DNA of 25,022 nucleotides from CAVZLD01 sp964522605 (GTDB lineage: Bacteria; Planctomycetota; Planctomycetia; Pirellulales; Pirellulaceae): contig CAZFWV010000065.1 of NCBI GenBank assembly GCA_964522605.1, positions 1 to 25,022 of the forward strand. Direction: 5' to 3'. The position numbers were made by a program, and so were the translations under genes. Numbering within the stretch: the stretch's first letter is position 1; each line of letters opens with the position of its first letter. Positions 15,184 through 23,165 of this stretch are shown one piece after another. The notes beneath the pieces were generated by a model, which searched no databases, was not told the origin of the DNA, and worked only from the letters and a program-made list of their open reading frames with translations.

Positions 15184-17427
15184 ATGAAACGGCGGAACCG
15201 TGCCTCAGTGCGTCGACTCCAACTCGAGAGTCTCGAATTGCGCAGGCTGCTCGCCGGCGATCTGCAAATCACGGAGCTCAATTACAACCCGCACCCGGCG
15301 TTGCCCCAGTTCGGCGAGCGTCCGGTGGAAGATCCCGATGAGTTTGAGTTTCTCGAAGTCACCAATGTTGGCGATCAGCCCCTCAACTTGGACGGGTACC
15401 GGTTTACGGCGGGCATCGAGTTTGTTTTCGATCGGCAGTTCTTGAATGCGGGCGAGCGGCTCGTGATCGTCAAAGATAAGGGCGTGTTTAAGACGCGTTT
15501 TGGCGAGGATGTGCGGTTGGCCGACGGAGACGATGGGGATGGTGGGAAGAACGGCGAGTATGGCGGTAAGCTGGCGAATGAAGGAGAACTGCTCGAGCTG
15601 CGCGATCGCCTGGGGAACATCGTCGATCAATTCCACTTCTACGATCGTGGCGAGTGGCCCCGACGGGCCGACGGCCAGGGGAGTTCTCTGGAGCGAATTG
15701 CCGGCGCTAGCGACGGCAATAATCCCAAGTCGTGGCGCGCTAGCAGCGAATTCGGCGGCAGTCCCGGCGAGGCGGGCGAGGGGTTTCGTGGCGATGTGGT
15801 AATCAATGAGTTACTGACGCACACCGACCTGCCGCAGGTGGATGCAATCGAACTGCACAATCGCACGTCGCAACCGATCAACATGGAGGGCTGGTATGTC
15901 AGCGATTCGGCGACGAATCTCTTCCGCTTCCAGATCACGGGTACCAAAGCGGTCATTAATCCGGGCGATTACCAAACCTTCGACGAGACCGAAATGAAGT
16001 TCGGCTTCCGTGGTCAGGCGTGGGACAACGCATTTCTGGTACAGCCCGACAGTACAGGGAAACCGCTTCGCTTCGTGGATGCGGTGACCTACGGAGCGAC
16101 CCAGAATGGCGTGACCCTCGGACGTTGGTCGAACGGGCAGGGTGAACTCTTTCCGATGACCGAGTTGACGTTCGACGATGCCAATAGTGGCCCGGAGATC
16201 AGCGGTGTGATCATCAGCGAACTGCAGTATCACCCTGCAGATCCGCCCCCCGGATCGCTGCTGTCGGAAGACGATCTGGAGTACATCGAGATTTACAATC
16301 GCACCGGGACGCCGCTGAATATCGAAGGCTGGCGGCTGAGCGACAACGTGATGAATGAGGTCGATCTTGACAATGACTTGAACGAATCCCTCTATATCTT
16401 CCCGTCGGGAACGACGATTCCAGCCGGTCAGGTCCTCTTGGTCCTGGGATTCAATCCACGGACCAGTCCCGCCAAGACGCGTGAGTTTCTTGACTACTAC
16501 AAAATCCCGGATTCGATTCCGCTGTTTGGTCCCTACTCGGATGCGGCTTACGATCCGAATCCGGATCAGTTGGATAACGAAGGAGAGACCGTTCTGCTGG
16601 AACGGCCCGAGGACCCTCAGCAGTATGGCTTGGGCTTCGTGCTCGAAGATCGCGTCATTTACAGCAACAAATCGCCCTGGCCTGAAGAGGCCGGTGGTAC
16701 GGGGCGGTCACTCACGCGGGTTTACCGAAATCGATACGGAGATTTTCCCGAAAACTGGCAGGCTGCGCTTCCGTCTCCCGGCCGGCCGTGGTTGCCCGGT
16801 GATGTGAACGGCGATGGCCTGGTGAATGCGACCGATATCGATATGACGTGCCTCGCGGCCGGGGTGGGCGGTCAGAACCAGGTGATCATCTACGATCACA
16901 ATCGCGATGAACAGGTAAATGACGCGGATGTCGAATTCCTCGTTCACGACATTCTCGACACGACGATTGGCGATGCCAACCTCGATGGCAATTTCGACAC
17001 GGCGGATTTCGTCCTCGTTCTGATGGCCGGGGAGTATGAGGATGGCATTCCCAATAATTCTGGCTGGGCGGAAGGCGATTGGAACTGTGATCAGGAATTC
17101 GATACGGGTGATCTGGTCGCCGCCCTGCAAACGGGTGCGTATGAATCGAACGTGCCCCGGGCGGTCGCGGCCCCAACGATCGATCGAGGGCTGATCGGTG
17201 CAGCGGTCGAGTCTTCCAGCCTCGAGGGAACGCAGGCAGACGTCGATGATCGCCTGACCGGTCTTTCGACTCCGCCGCAAGCCGATTCCGTGGCGCCGGT
17301 CGCAGTCGAACTCGAGCCGCTCTCGGCACGCGACGCAATCTTTGCCCAGTCGGTTGATCTGCCGGATGCCGACGATTCGATCCTCGATCCGGAGACGGCG
17401 GACCTGGTCGCGTTGGGCGTTTTGTGA
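15184..17427 (+). CDS. Exported lamin-tail-domain protein with LEPR-XLL-like N-terminus and dockerin-like module
   Basis: The 747-residue protein begins MKRRNRASVRRLQ followed by LESLELRRLLAGD, a variant of the LEPR-XLL motif found at the N-terminus of large exported planctomycete proteins. Three lamin-tail-like (LTD) Ig-fold domains follow: about 26-200 (ITELNYNP ... LNLDGYRF), 203-335 (VVINELL ... INMEGWYVSD) and 339-530 (VIISELQYHP ... LNIEGWRLSD). Residues 540-657 form a four-loop dockerin-like module (DVNGDGLVN, DHNRDEQVN, DANLDGNFD, DWNCDQEFD), homologous to that in the 9290-11212 protein. The tail is acidic and low-complexity without PEP-CTERM. LTDs often occur with CotH or phosphatase domains, but no enzyme domain is visible here, so I infer a structural or adhesive surface role. 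The frame is open to 14902, but ATG 15184 gives the expected N-terminus. GC-rich codon use matches neighbours. Confidence 0.85.
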   Translation: MKRRNRASVRRLQLESLELRRLLAGDLQITELNYNPHPALPQFGERPVEDPDEFEFLEVTNVGDQPLNLDGYRFTAGIEFVFDRQFLNAGERLVIVKDKGVFKTRFGEDVRLADGDDGDGGKNGEYGGKLANEGELLELRDRLGNIVDQFHFYDRGEWPRRADGQGSSLERIAGASDGNNPKSWRASSEFGGSPGEAGEGFRGDVVINELLTHTDLPQVDAIELHNRTSQPINMEGWYVSDSATNLFRFQITGTKAVINPGDYQTFDETEMKFGFRGQAWDNAFLVQPDSTGKPLRFVDAVTYGATQNGVTLGRWSNGQGELFPMTELTFDDANSGPEISGVIISELQYHPADPPPGSLLSEDDLEYIEIYNRTGTPLNIEGWRLSDNVMNEVDLDNDLNESLYIFPSGTTIPAGQVLLVLGFNPRTSPAKTREFLDYYKIPDSIPLFGPYSDAAYDPNPDQLDNEGETVLLERPEDPQQYGLGFVLEDRVIYSNKSPWPEEAGGTGRSLTRVYRNRYGDFPENWQAALPSPGRPWLPGDVNGDGLVNATDIDMTCLAAGVGGQNQVIIYDHNRDEQVNDADVEFLVHDILDTTIGDANLDGNFDTADFVLVLMAGEYEDGIPNNSGWAEGDWNCDQEFDTGDLVAALQTGAYESNVPRAVAAPTIDRGLIGAAVESSSLEGTQADVDDRLTGLSTPPQADSVAPVAVELEPLSARDAIFAQSVDLPDADDSILDPETADLVALGVL

Positions 17428-17435
17428 ATGTGCTC

Positions 17436-17518
17436 GTAGCCGAATTCGTGAGAATTCGGAGGTGGCCTCGTTGGCCTTCCTCAACAGAGCACGTCCGAAT
17501 TCTCACGAATTCGGCTAC
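17436..17518. repeat. REP-like paired hairpin, copy 2
   Basis: GTAG (17436-17439) with hairpin CCGAATTC-GTGA-GAATTCGG; after a longer 35-bp spacer comes an inverted partner with the same AATTC core, ending CTAC at 17515-17518. Total 83 bp. Unlike copies 1 and 3, both arms use the AATTC stem, so the two arms are exact inverted repeats of each other. It begins 8 bp after the stop of the lamin-tail protein gene. Confidence 0.9.
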
Positions 17519-17609
17519 GGAATGGCGAAACATTGCAACTTCAGGACCGGCGCTTCGGGTTGTCGTGTTTGTCCTCGTGTGACGCGAACGAATCGCGTAC
17601 ACTTGCCCC

Positions 17610-18566
17610 ATGCTCGAGCGGTTCTTGATTCTCTGGCTTTGCTTGCTTTCCTGTCTGGCGTACGTATGGCCCGACAGCTTCTCGATCGATCCTTTCGTGG
17701 CGAGTCGGCCGTGGTTGCCGCTTGTGATCGTCGTCACGATGTTTGCCATTGGTTGGCTGCTGCCGCCGGATGAAGTTCGGCAGGTCGTCCGGCGATGGCC
17801 ACTCGTTTTGGCGGGCACTGCGGTTCAGTATGGTTCGATGCCCTGGCTCGCGTGGATCGTGGCGCACGTGTACGAGCTCGATCCGGACTTGCGGTTGGGG
17901 TTGATCCTGGCCGGTTGTGTGCCCGGTGCGATGGCGTCGAATGTGCTGACCTTGGTGGCGCGCGGAAACGTCAGTTATTCGCTTAGTCTCACGACGGCAG
18001 CAACCTGTCTATCTCCATTGTGTGTTCCCCTGATGCTCAAGCTGACGCTCCAGCAGCAACTGCCCAAACCGTTGCTACCGCTCGTCTGGCAATTGGTGTG
18101 GATGGTTGTCTTGCCGGTCGTTCTGGGGCACACGCTGGGGCGGCTGTTACCGCGATGGCGAACCTGGGCCGAAGCGATTGGCAAGCGGGTTGCTGCTTTG
18201 GCGATCTTATGGATCATTGCGGTCGTGGTTGGTGTGAATCGAGAAGCCCTGGGTGACGTGGAAGCGGCCGCGTTCTGGGCGGTGCTCACGTTGAACCTCG
18301 CGGGGTACGGAGCAGGTCGCTTGGGGGGGTGGTTGCTTCGCCTGCCGCCGTCCATGCAGCGGGCCCTGACGCTCGAGATCGGCATGCAGAATGCGGGACT
18401 GGGAACCGCACTTGCCGCCGATCTCTTTCAGTCCCAGCCGCGAGTGATGATCCCAACCGCCCTGTATACGTTCGGCTGCATGTTGACCGGTACGGTGTTA
18501 GCGCGATATTGGGCCCTGCGCCCGGTGGACGGAGGCGATGGGAAGCAGGGATCGGCAAGTTGCTGA
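17610..18566 (+). CDS. Bile acid:sodium symporter-family membrane protein
   Basis: The 318-residue protein is almost entirely hydrophobic, with roughly nine or ten membrane segments. It carries family-typical blocks: GCVPGAMASNVLTLVARGN (about 110-130), TTAATCLSPLCVPLMLKL, and LEIGMQNAGLGTALA (about 255-270), which correspond to the crossover helices and ion-binding regions of BASS/ASBT-fold transporters. Members move bile acids, pyruvate, pantothenate or other organic anions with sodium; the substrate here cannot be assigned. ATG 17610 starts MLERFLI; a TACACT hexamer lies only 6 bp upstream, so the transcript might be leaderless. It stands alone, downstream of REP-like copy 2. Confidence 0.85.
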   Translation: MLERFLILWLCLLSCLAYVWPDSFSIDPFVASRPWLPLVIVVTMFAIGWLLPPDEVRQVVRRWPLVLAGTAVQYGSMPWLAWIVAHVYELDPDLRLGLILAGCVPGAMASNVLTLVARGNVSYSLSLTTAATCLSPLCVPLMLKLTLQQQLPKPLLPLVWQLVWMVVLPVVLGHTLGRLLPRWRTWAEAIGKRVAALAILWIIAVVVGVNREALGDVEAAAFWAVLTLNLAGYGAGRLGGWLLRLPPSMQRALTLEIGMQNAGLGTALAADLFQSQPRVMIPTALYTFGCMLTGTVLARYWALRPVDGGDGKQGSASC

Positions 18567-18942
18567 TTGTAACGACCCTGCCTTTCACAGATTCTGCCAA
18601 CTGGTATCATCTGGGACGGCAGAACGAGCGTTCGAACCTCGCTGGCAATCAGCAAGGGCTTACGACTCTTGACCTTAGGTTTAGTGAAACCTAGACTGCC
18701 CAGGAGAGTGAGGCTTTGTCGAACCTAGGAACTGGGGTCGCCCATGCGGGGCGAAAAGGGATCAGAGATCAACAGAGATCAAAGGTGCACAGCACCCGCT
18801 GGGCTGTACCCGCTTTTGATCCCTGACCCGTCTTCGCCGCCGTTCTTCCGATTAGGTCACAACAGAGCCGCAGGCATCCGTCGGTCCGGCTTGATCGAGG
18901 GATGCCTGACCATTTACGCGGGTTTTCTGAAGGTCCAGCTCC
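18567..18942. other. Non-coding gap with three hairpins
   Basis: No gene is supported in these 376 bp. Three structures are visible. (1) A perfect 7-bp hairpin TAGGTTT-AGTG-AAACCTA (18676-18693), enclosed by ACTCT (18665-18669) with AGAGT (18705-18709). (2) An imperfect hairpin with arms 18777-18793 and 18803-18821 (GATCAAAGG... with ...CTTTTGATC), inside a stretch resembling dispersed GGGATCA-type palindromes. (3) A perfect 9-bp stem CAGGCATCC (18871-18879) with GGATGCCTG (18900-18908), 34 bp before the next start. The first could end the transporter transcript; the last is probably in the leader of the phosphoesterase gene. Confidence 0.55.
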
Positions 18943-19689
18943 GTGAAGCGAGCGCTGATTAGTGACGTGCACAGCAACCTGGAAGCGCTGTGCGCGGTGC
19001 TGGATGATATCTCTCGTGAGGCGATCACGGAGGTCTATTGCCTGGGCGACGTCATTGGGTACGGGCCGAATCCGCGTGAGTGTTTAGACCGGGCGATGAA
19101 GTTCCAGGTCTGTATCCTGGGTAATCACGATCAGGCGGCGATGTTCGATCCGGACGGCTTCAATCCGGTTGCTCTCCGGGCCGTTTATTGGACACGTGAG
19201 CAGTTGGAGCAGGACGGACCCACGAACCAGGTGAATGGACGTTGGGACTTCCTGGGTGAGCTTCCACGGACGCGGGATGAAGGTTCCCGGCTCTTTGTCC
19301 ACGGATCGCCACGCGAACCGACCAACGAGTACGTGTTTCCCGAGGATGTGTACAACCAGAAGAAGATGCAGGCCCTTTTCGACCGCATCCCGCAATACTG
19401 CTTCCAAGGCCACACCCACATCCCAGGCGTGTTCACGATCAGCGGAGACTTTTTGAGTCCCGAAGAGTTTGATTTCGAGTATCGGCTGCGTGGCGAAAAA
19501 ATCATGGTCAACGTGGGCAGTGTGGGGCAGCCGCGAGACGGCGACCCCCGCGCCTGCTATGCGATCTTGACGGACGAGTCGATTATTTTTCGGCGGATCC
19601 CCTATCCGGTCGAGGAGACGATCGCGAAGATTTACAGAGAGCCGGACCTGGACAATATGCTGGGCGATCGATTGCGAGAAGGTCGCTAA
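18943..19689 (+). CDS. Calcineurin-like metallophosphoesterase, first of a tandem pair
   Basis: This 248-residue cytoplasmic enzyme has the full two-metal phosphoesterase motif set: D8-x-H10 (SDVHSNLEA), GD at 35-36 followed by VIGYGPNP, GNHD at 60-63, VHGSP, and GHTH at 156-159. The form with GYGPNP and a C-terminal NVGSVGQPRDGDPRA block is common in bacterial phosphodiesterases of the YfcE/MJ0936-like group; the substrate is unknown. Start is GTG 18943, giving MKRALISD directly, with a weak AAGG upstream. The gene ends LGDRLREGR, identical to the end of its downstream paralogue, 133 bp away in the same orientation. Confidence 0.9.
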   Translation: MKRALISDVHSNLEALCAVLDDISREAITEVYCLGDVIGYGPNPRECLDRAMKFQVCILGNHDQAAMFDPDGFNPVALRAVYWTREQLEQDGPTNQVNGRWDFLGELPRTRDEGSRLFVHGSPREPTNEYVFPEDVYNQKKMQALFDRIPQYCFQGHTHIPGVFTISGDFLSPEEFDFEYRLRGEKIMVNVGSVGQPRDGDPRACYAILTDESIIFRRIPYPVEETIAKIYREPDLDNMLGDRLREGR

Positions 19690-19822
19690 GGAACGGCTCC
19701 AGACGAGTCACAGGGGCTCCGGCGACAGACAATTCGCGGAGCAGGCACGCTCAACGTAACTGCGTTTTCACCGTCACCCGTGCACGTCGATCGAGTTTCG
19801 GATAGGTCGGGAGAATCAATTC

Positions 19823-20572
19823 GTGGACCGTCGTGCGATCATCAGCGACATTCACGGCAATCTGGAAGCCCTCAGCGCCGTGCTTGAGGACATTCGGCAG
19901 CAGCAGGTGCAGCGGGTGGTCTGCCTGGGGGACGTCGTGGGTTACGGACCCAATCCGCGGCAGTGTATCGACCTGGTGATGCAAATGGAAATCTGTGTCC
20001 TGGGAAACCACGATCAGGCTGCGCTGTTCGACCCCGAGGGATTCAGCAGTGGGGCGGAGCGGGCCATTTTCTGGACGCGTCGGGAATTGGAATCCGAGGG
20101 CGAAACGCCGGAAAACCGGGCACGATGGCAGTTCCTCTGCGAGTTGCCGCGGCAGCATCACGAGAACGGGTTGTCATTCGTCCATGGCTCGGCGCGGAAC
20201 CCCCTGATGGAATACGTTTTTCCGGAAGACATCCACAACCCCGGAAAACTCCAGCGGATCTTCGGCGTGATGCGCAAACACTGTTTCCAGGGTCACACGC
20301 ACGTGCCCGGTGTGTTTACCGCCGACGGGCGTTTTTTCCGTCCTGCGGATCTTTCGAATGAGTATGAGCTGGATGATCAAAAAACGATGATCAACGTAGG
20401 CAGCGTGGGTCAGCCGCGGGATGGTAACCCCATGGCGTCTTATGTCATACTGGAGGGCCAGCGAATAACGTTTCGGCGGGTCCCCTATGCGTGTGAAGAA
20501 ACGATTGCCAAAATCTACGCAATCCCGGAATTGGATGATTTTCTTGGGGATCGGCTGAGAGAAGGACGCTGA
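19823..20572 (+). CDS. Calcineurin-like metallophosphoesterase, second of a tandem pair
   Basis: This 249-residue paralogue of the preceding gene is collinear, with roughly 60% identity by eye. Motifs are D9-x-H11 (SDIHGNLEA), GDVVGYGPNP, GNHD at 61-64, VHGSA, and GHTHVPG. Differences cluster in the middle, where variable helices probably shape the substrate pocket (FWTRRELESEG versus YWTREQLEQDG), so the two may have diverged in substrate. Start is GTG 19823, like its partner, with GGGAG at 19809-19813 well placed. The pair most likely arose by tandem duplication. A terminator-like hairpin follows the stop. Confidence 0.9.
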   Translation: MDRRAIISDIHGNLEALSAVLEDIRQQQVQRVVCLGDVVGYGPNPRQCIDLVMQMEICVLGNHDQAALFDPEGFSSGAERAIFWTRRELESEGETPENRARWQFLCELPRQHHENGLSFVHGSARNPLMEYVFPEDIHNPGKLQRIFGVMRKHCFQGHTHVPGVFTADGRFFRPADLSNEYELDDQKTMINVGSVGQPRDGNPMASYVILEGQRITFRRVPYACEETIAKIYAIPELDDFLGDRLREGR

Positions 20573-20581
20573 CAGCTTGGC

Positions 20582-20604
20582 AAAAAGGGGGCCGACCCCT
20601 TTTT
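20582..20604 (+). terminator. Terminator-like hairpin after the phosphoesterase pair
   Basis: AAAAAGGGG (20582-20590), a 5-nt loop, then CCCCTTTTT (20596-20604) forms a symmetrical 9-bp stem that ends in a T run, 9 bp after the stop codon. The A/T flanks mean it could work in both directions. It also resembles dispersed AAAAGGGG-type palindromes, so a repeat origin is possible. Confidence 0.6.
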
Positions 20605-20749
20605 CCGTGGGTGGCTGAGGCGACGGCAGTTCGTGCAGTCCATAGACGGGACGCGACGCGACCTGCATTCGCGATTCTTGTCAACTTCGATTCTTCGGTC
20701 CCTGATCGGCAGCCGATGAGCTGCGCGCGAGTGAGGAAGGCATTTCACT

Positions 20750-23158
20750 GTGGAAAAGAGAATTCTGCCGTTCATTATTCTCTCGATGGTAGTTCTCCTG
20801 GGCTTTCAGGCTCTGAACAGCTGGTTGAATCCTCCGCCCCCGGTTGGGGCGGAAGCGAAAGGTGATCTGGAGGGAGTAGCGGAGGCGATCGAGGCGGATC
20901 GCAATCAAGCCGAATCGCGGGCCGAAGAATCGACGACCGACGAGTCGACGACGTCGTCGGAAGTGGCCTCGGAAATCGAATCCGAAGAGCAGATGGAACC
21001 TGCCGTCACCGAACCCCCGGTTGCCGCAGAGCGATCGGCCGTCGACCCGCAATGGCTCACGCTCGGTTCGCTGGACCCCGAGAGCCCCTATCAGATGCTC
21101 GTCTGGTTGAACAATCGCGGTGCGTCCATCGAGTGTGTTGCCCTGAACAGCCCGCGGTTCTCCGACCTTGATGACAAATTCGGTTACCTGGGCTATCTGG
21201 CTCTGACGGATGAGGATGAGGGCTGCCGGATCAATGCGGTGGGTGCCGGCACGCCGGCGGCCGCGGCCAAGCCGCAATCCGCCCAGGTGCCGCCGGGACT
21301 TCAAGCCGGCGATTATCTCGTGCGGCTGAATGAGGCCACGATTCGCAGTGCGCCCGATGTCCGACTGGCACTGGAGCGAACGAAGCCGGGTCAATCCGTC
21401 GAAGTGGTCGTGCGCCGAATCATGCCCGAAGGACCGGTGGAGCTTGGCTACACGGTGGAACTGGTGAAGCGACCGCTGGAAGTCATTCGACCCGAGCCGA
21501 TGATTCCTTCGGCCGGTGAGCCCCAGCATCCGCTGTCGTACCTCATGACACTCGCTCAGGTCGGAAACCGAGGGCTCAAACGGGGCGACCAGGAAATCGC
21601 CGGATTGCCGTCGCTCTACGACAGTCACTGGAACGTCAACGTCATCGAGCGACCCGACGGTCCACTCGTGGAATTTGAATTCGACCTTCGCCCTGAGGAT
21701 CTGGCATCGCTGAACATCCAGGGACATTTGCGGGTCATCAAACGCTATCACCTGGCGCAGATTCCGGCCGACGAACCGCGGGACGTTCCACATCGAGGCT
21801 ATCACCTCAACTACGAGATTGAAATCCGTAATCTTGGAAATGATCCGGTCGACGTCGCCTATCAACTCGATGGTCCGACCGGATTACCTTTGGAAGGCTG
21901 GTGGTACACGTACAAAACGCACCCAACGAAATGGGGAGGCGCGGGGGTACGTGACGTGGTCTGCAAATCGTTCGGTGGCAAGCACCGGATGTTCTCGAAT
22001 CCGCAGATTGTCGAGCGAATTGAAGACAACCCCGAGAACCCGATGCTGCCGATGTTCGAGGACGAACAGCCGCGGGTGCAGTACGTCGGCGTGGACGCTC
22101 AATACTTCAACTCGGCACTGGTCGCCGATGTCGAGCAGGAAACCGACGCATCCACGACAGCCTATCTGTTCGAAGAGGCCTTCGCGCGAACCGTAGCTCC
22201 GATCGATCCCTTGCGATCCTCGCGGACGGATGTTTCGTTCCGGCTGATCAGCCCGGTGGTCGAAATTCCTGCCGGAGGTCAGCACAGCCAGAAATTCCTG
22301 ATCTTTGCCGGTCCGAAGCAGCCGAACGTACTCGCGCCGTACAACCTGGGCGAATGCATCACGTATGGTTGGTTTCCCTGGGTCGCCAAGCCGCTGCAAT
22401 GGGTTCTGCATAGCTTCTACTTCGTCGTGCGCAACTACGGCATCGCGATCATTCTGTTGACCGTGCTGGTTCGTGGACTCATGACGCCGTTGGGCCTGCA
22501 TCAGGCGCGCAATGCGCAGAAGATGCAGGAGCTGGCCCCGGAGATGAAGAAGATTGCGGAGCAATACAAGAACGACATGGAGAAGCGCGCCGCGGCGCAG
22601 CGCGAGTTGTTCCGCAAGCACAACTACAATCCGCTCTCCGGCTGTTTGCCGATGTTCATTCAGCTGCCGATCTTCATTGGCTTGTACCGGGCGCTGAGCG
22701 TGGACATTGAGCTGCGGCAGGCGTCGTTGATTCCTGGGTTGCAGTGGTGCTCGAATCTTGCGGGCCCGGACAAGCTGCTTTACTGGGAGAACTTCATGCC
22801 GGCCTTCCTTGCCAGTCCGGTGGGTTGGCTGGGGCCCTACTTGAACATTCTGCCGCTGATCTCCGTTGCCTTCATGATGGTTCACCAGAAGATGTTCACG
22901 CCTCCGCCGACCGACGAGCAGCAGCAGATGCAGCAGAGCATGATGAAGTTCATGATGCTGTTTTTCGGCTTCATGTTCTTCAAGGTGCCGGCCGGGCTCT
23001 GCCTGTACTTCATCACCTCCAGCGCTTGGGGACTCGCCGAACGCATGCTGTTGCCAAAATCCAAGGGGAAAGACAGCGGGAAGGCAGGCGAGGGAGCCGC
23101 GGCCGCAGCCGCTCGAGTCGCGGAGCGCAAGCGACTGAAGCCGCAGAAGAAGCGTTGA
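20750..23158 (+). CDS. yidC: Membrane protein insertase YidC with an inserted PDZ-like domain
   Basis: YidC inserts and folds inner-membrane proteins, alone or with SecYEG. The 802-residue protein has the Gram-negative layout: TM1 at about 4-22, an acidic linker (to about 95), a large periplasmic P1 domain, then the conserved five-helix core from about 537. R575 (LTVLVRGLMTP) is the conserved groove arginine; PLSGCLPMFIQLPIFIGLYR and the basic tail KRLKPQKKR are typical. It is far longer than E. coli YidC (548). Part of the excess is a PDZ-like segment at about 155-225 (GLQAGDYLVRLNEATI ... PGQSVEVVVRR) interrupting P1. GTG 20750 follows AGGAAGG (20734-20740). mnmE begins 7 bp after the stop, preserving the classic yidC-mnmE order. 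Confidence 0.95.
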   Translation: MEKRILPFIILSMVVLLGFQALNSWLNPPPPVGAEAKGDLEGVAEAIEADRNQAESRAEESTTDESTTSSEVASEIESEEQMEPAVTEPPVAAERSAVDPQWLTLGSLDPESPYQMLVWLNNRGASIECVALNSPRFSDLDDKFGYLGYLALTDEDEGCRINAVGAGTPAAAAKPQSAQVPPGLQAGDYLVRLNEATIRSAPDVRLALERTKPGQSVEVVVRRIMPEGPVELGYTVELVKRPLEVIRPEPMIPSAGEPQHPLSYLMTLAQVGNRGLKRGDQEIAGLPSLYDSHWNVNVIERPDGPLVEFEFDLRPEDLASLNIQGHLRVIKRYHLAQIPADEPRDVPHRGYHLNYEIEIRNLGNDPVDVAYQLDGPTGLPLEGWWYTYKTHPTKWGGAGVRDVVCKSFGGKHRMFSNPQIVERIEDNPENPMLPMFEDEQPRVQYVGVDAQYFNSALVADVEQETDASTTAYLFEEAFARTVAPIDPLRSSRTDVSFRLISPVVEIPAGGQHSQKFLIFAGPKQPNVLAPYNLGECITYGWFPWVAKPLQWVLHSFYFVVRNYGIAIILLTVLVRGLMTPLGLHQARNAQKMQELAPEMKKIAEQYKNDMEKRAAAQRELFRKHNYNPLSGCLPMFIQLPIFIGLYRALSVDIELRQASLIPGLQWCSNLAGPDKLLYWENFMPAFLASPVGWLGPYLNILPLISVAFMMVHQKMFTPPPTDEQQQMQQSMMKFMMLFFGFMFFKVPAGLCLYFITSSAWGLAERMLLPKSKGKDSGKAGEGAAAAAARVAERKRLKPQKKR

Positions 23159-23165
23159 TGCCCTG

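Noticed and set aside
18628..18650. A GTTCGAAC motif resembling a tRNA T-loop
   Set aside because: The flanking bases do not form the 5-bp T stem, and no acceptor, D or anticodon arms are found nearby.
20578..20749. A strong promoter for yidC (TTGTCA at 20678)
   Set aside because: No acceptable -10 hexamer occurs at 16-18 bp spacing.
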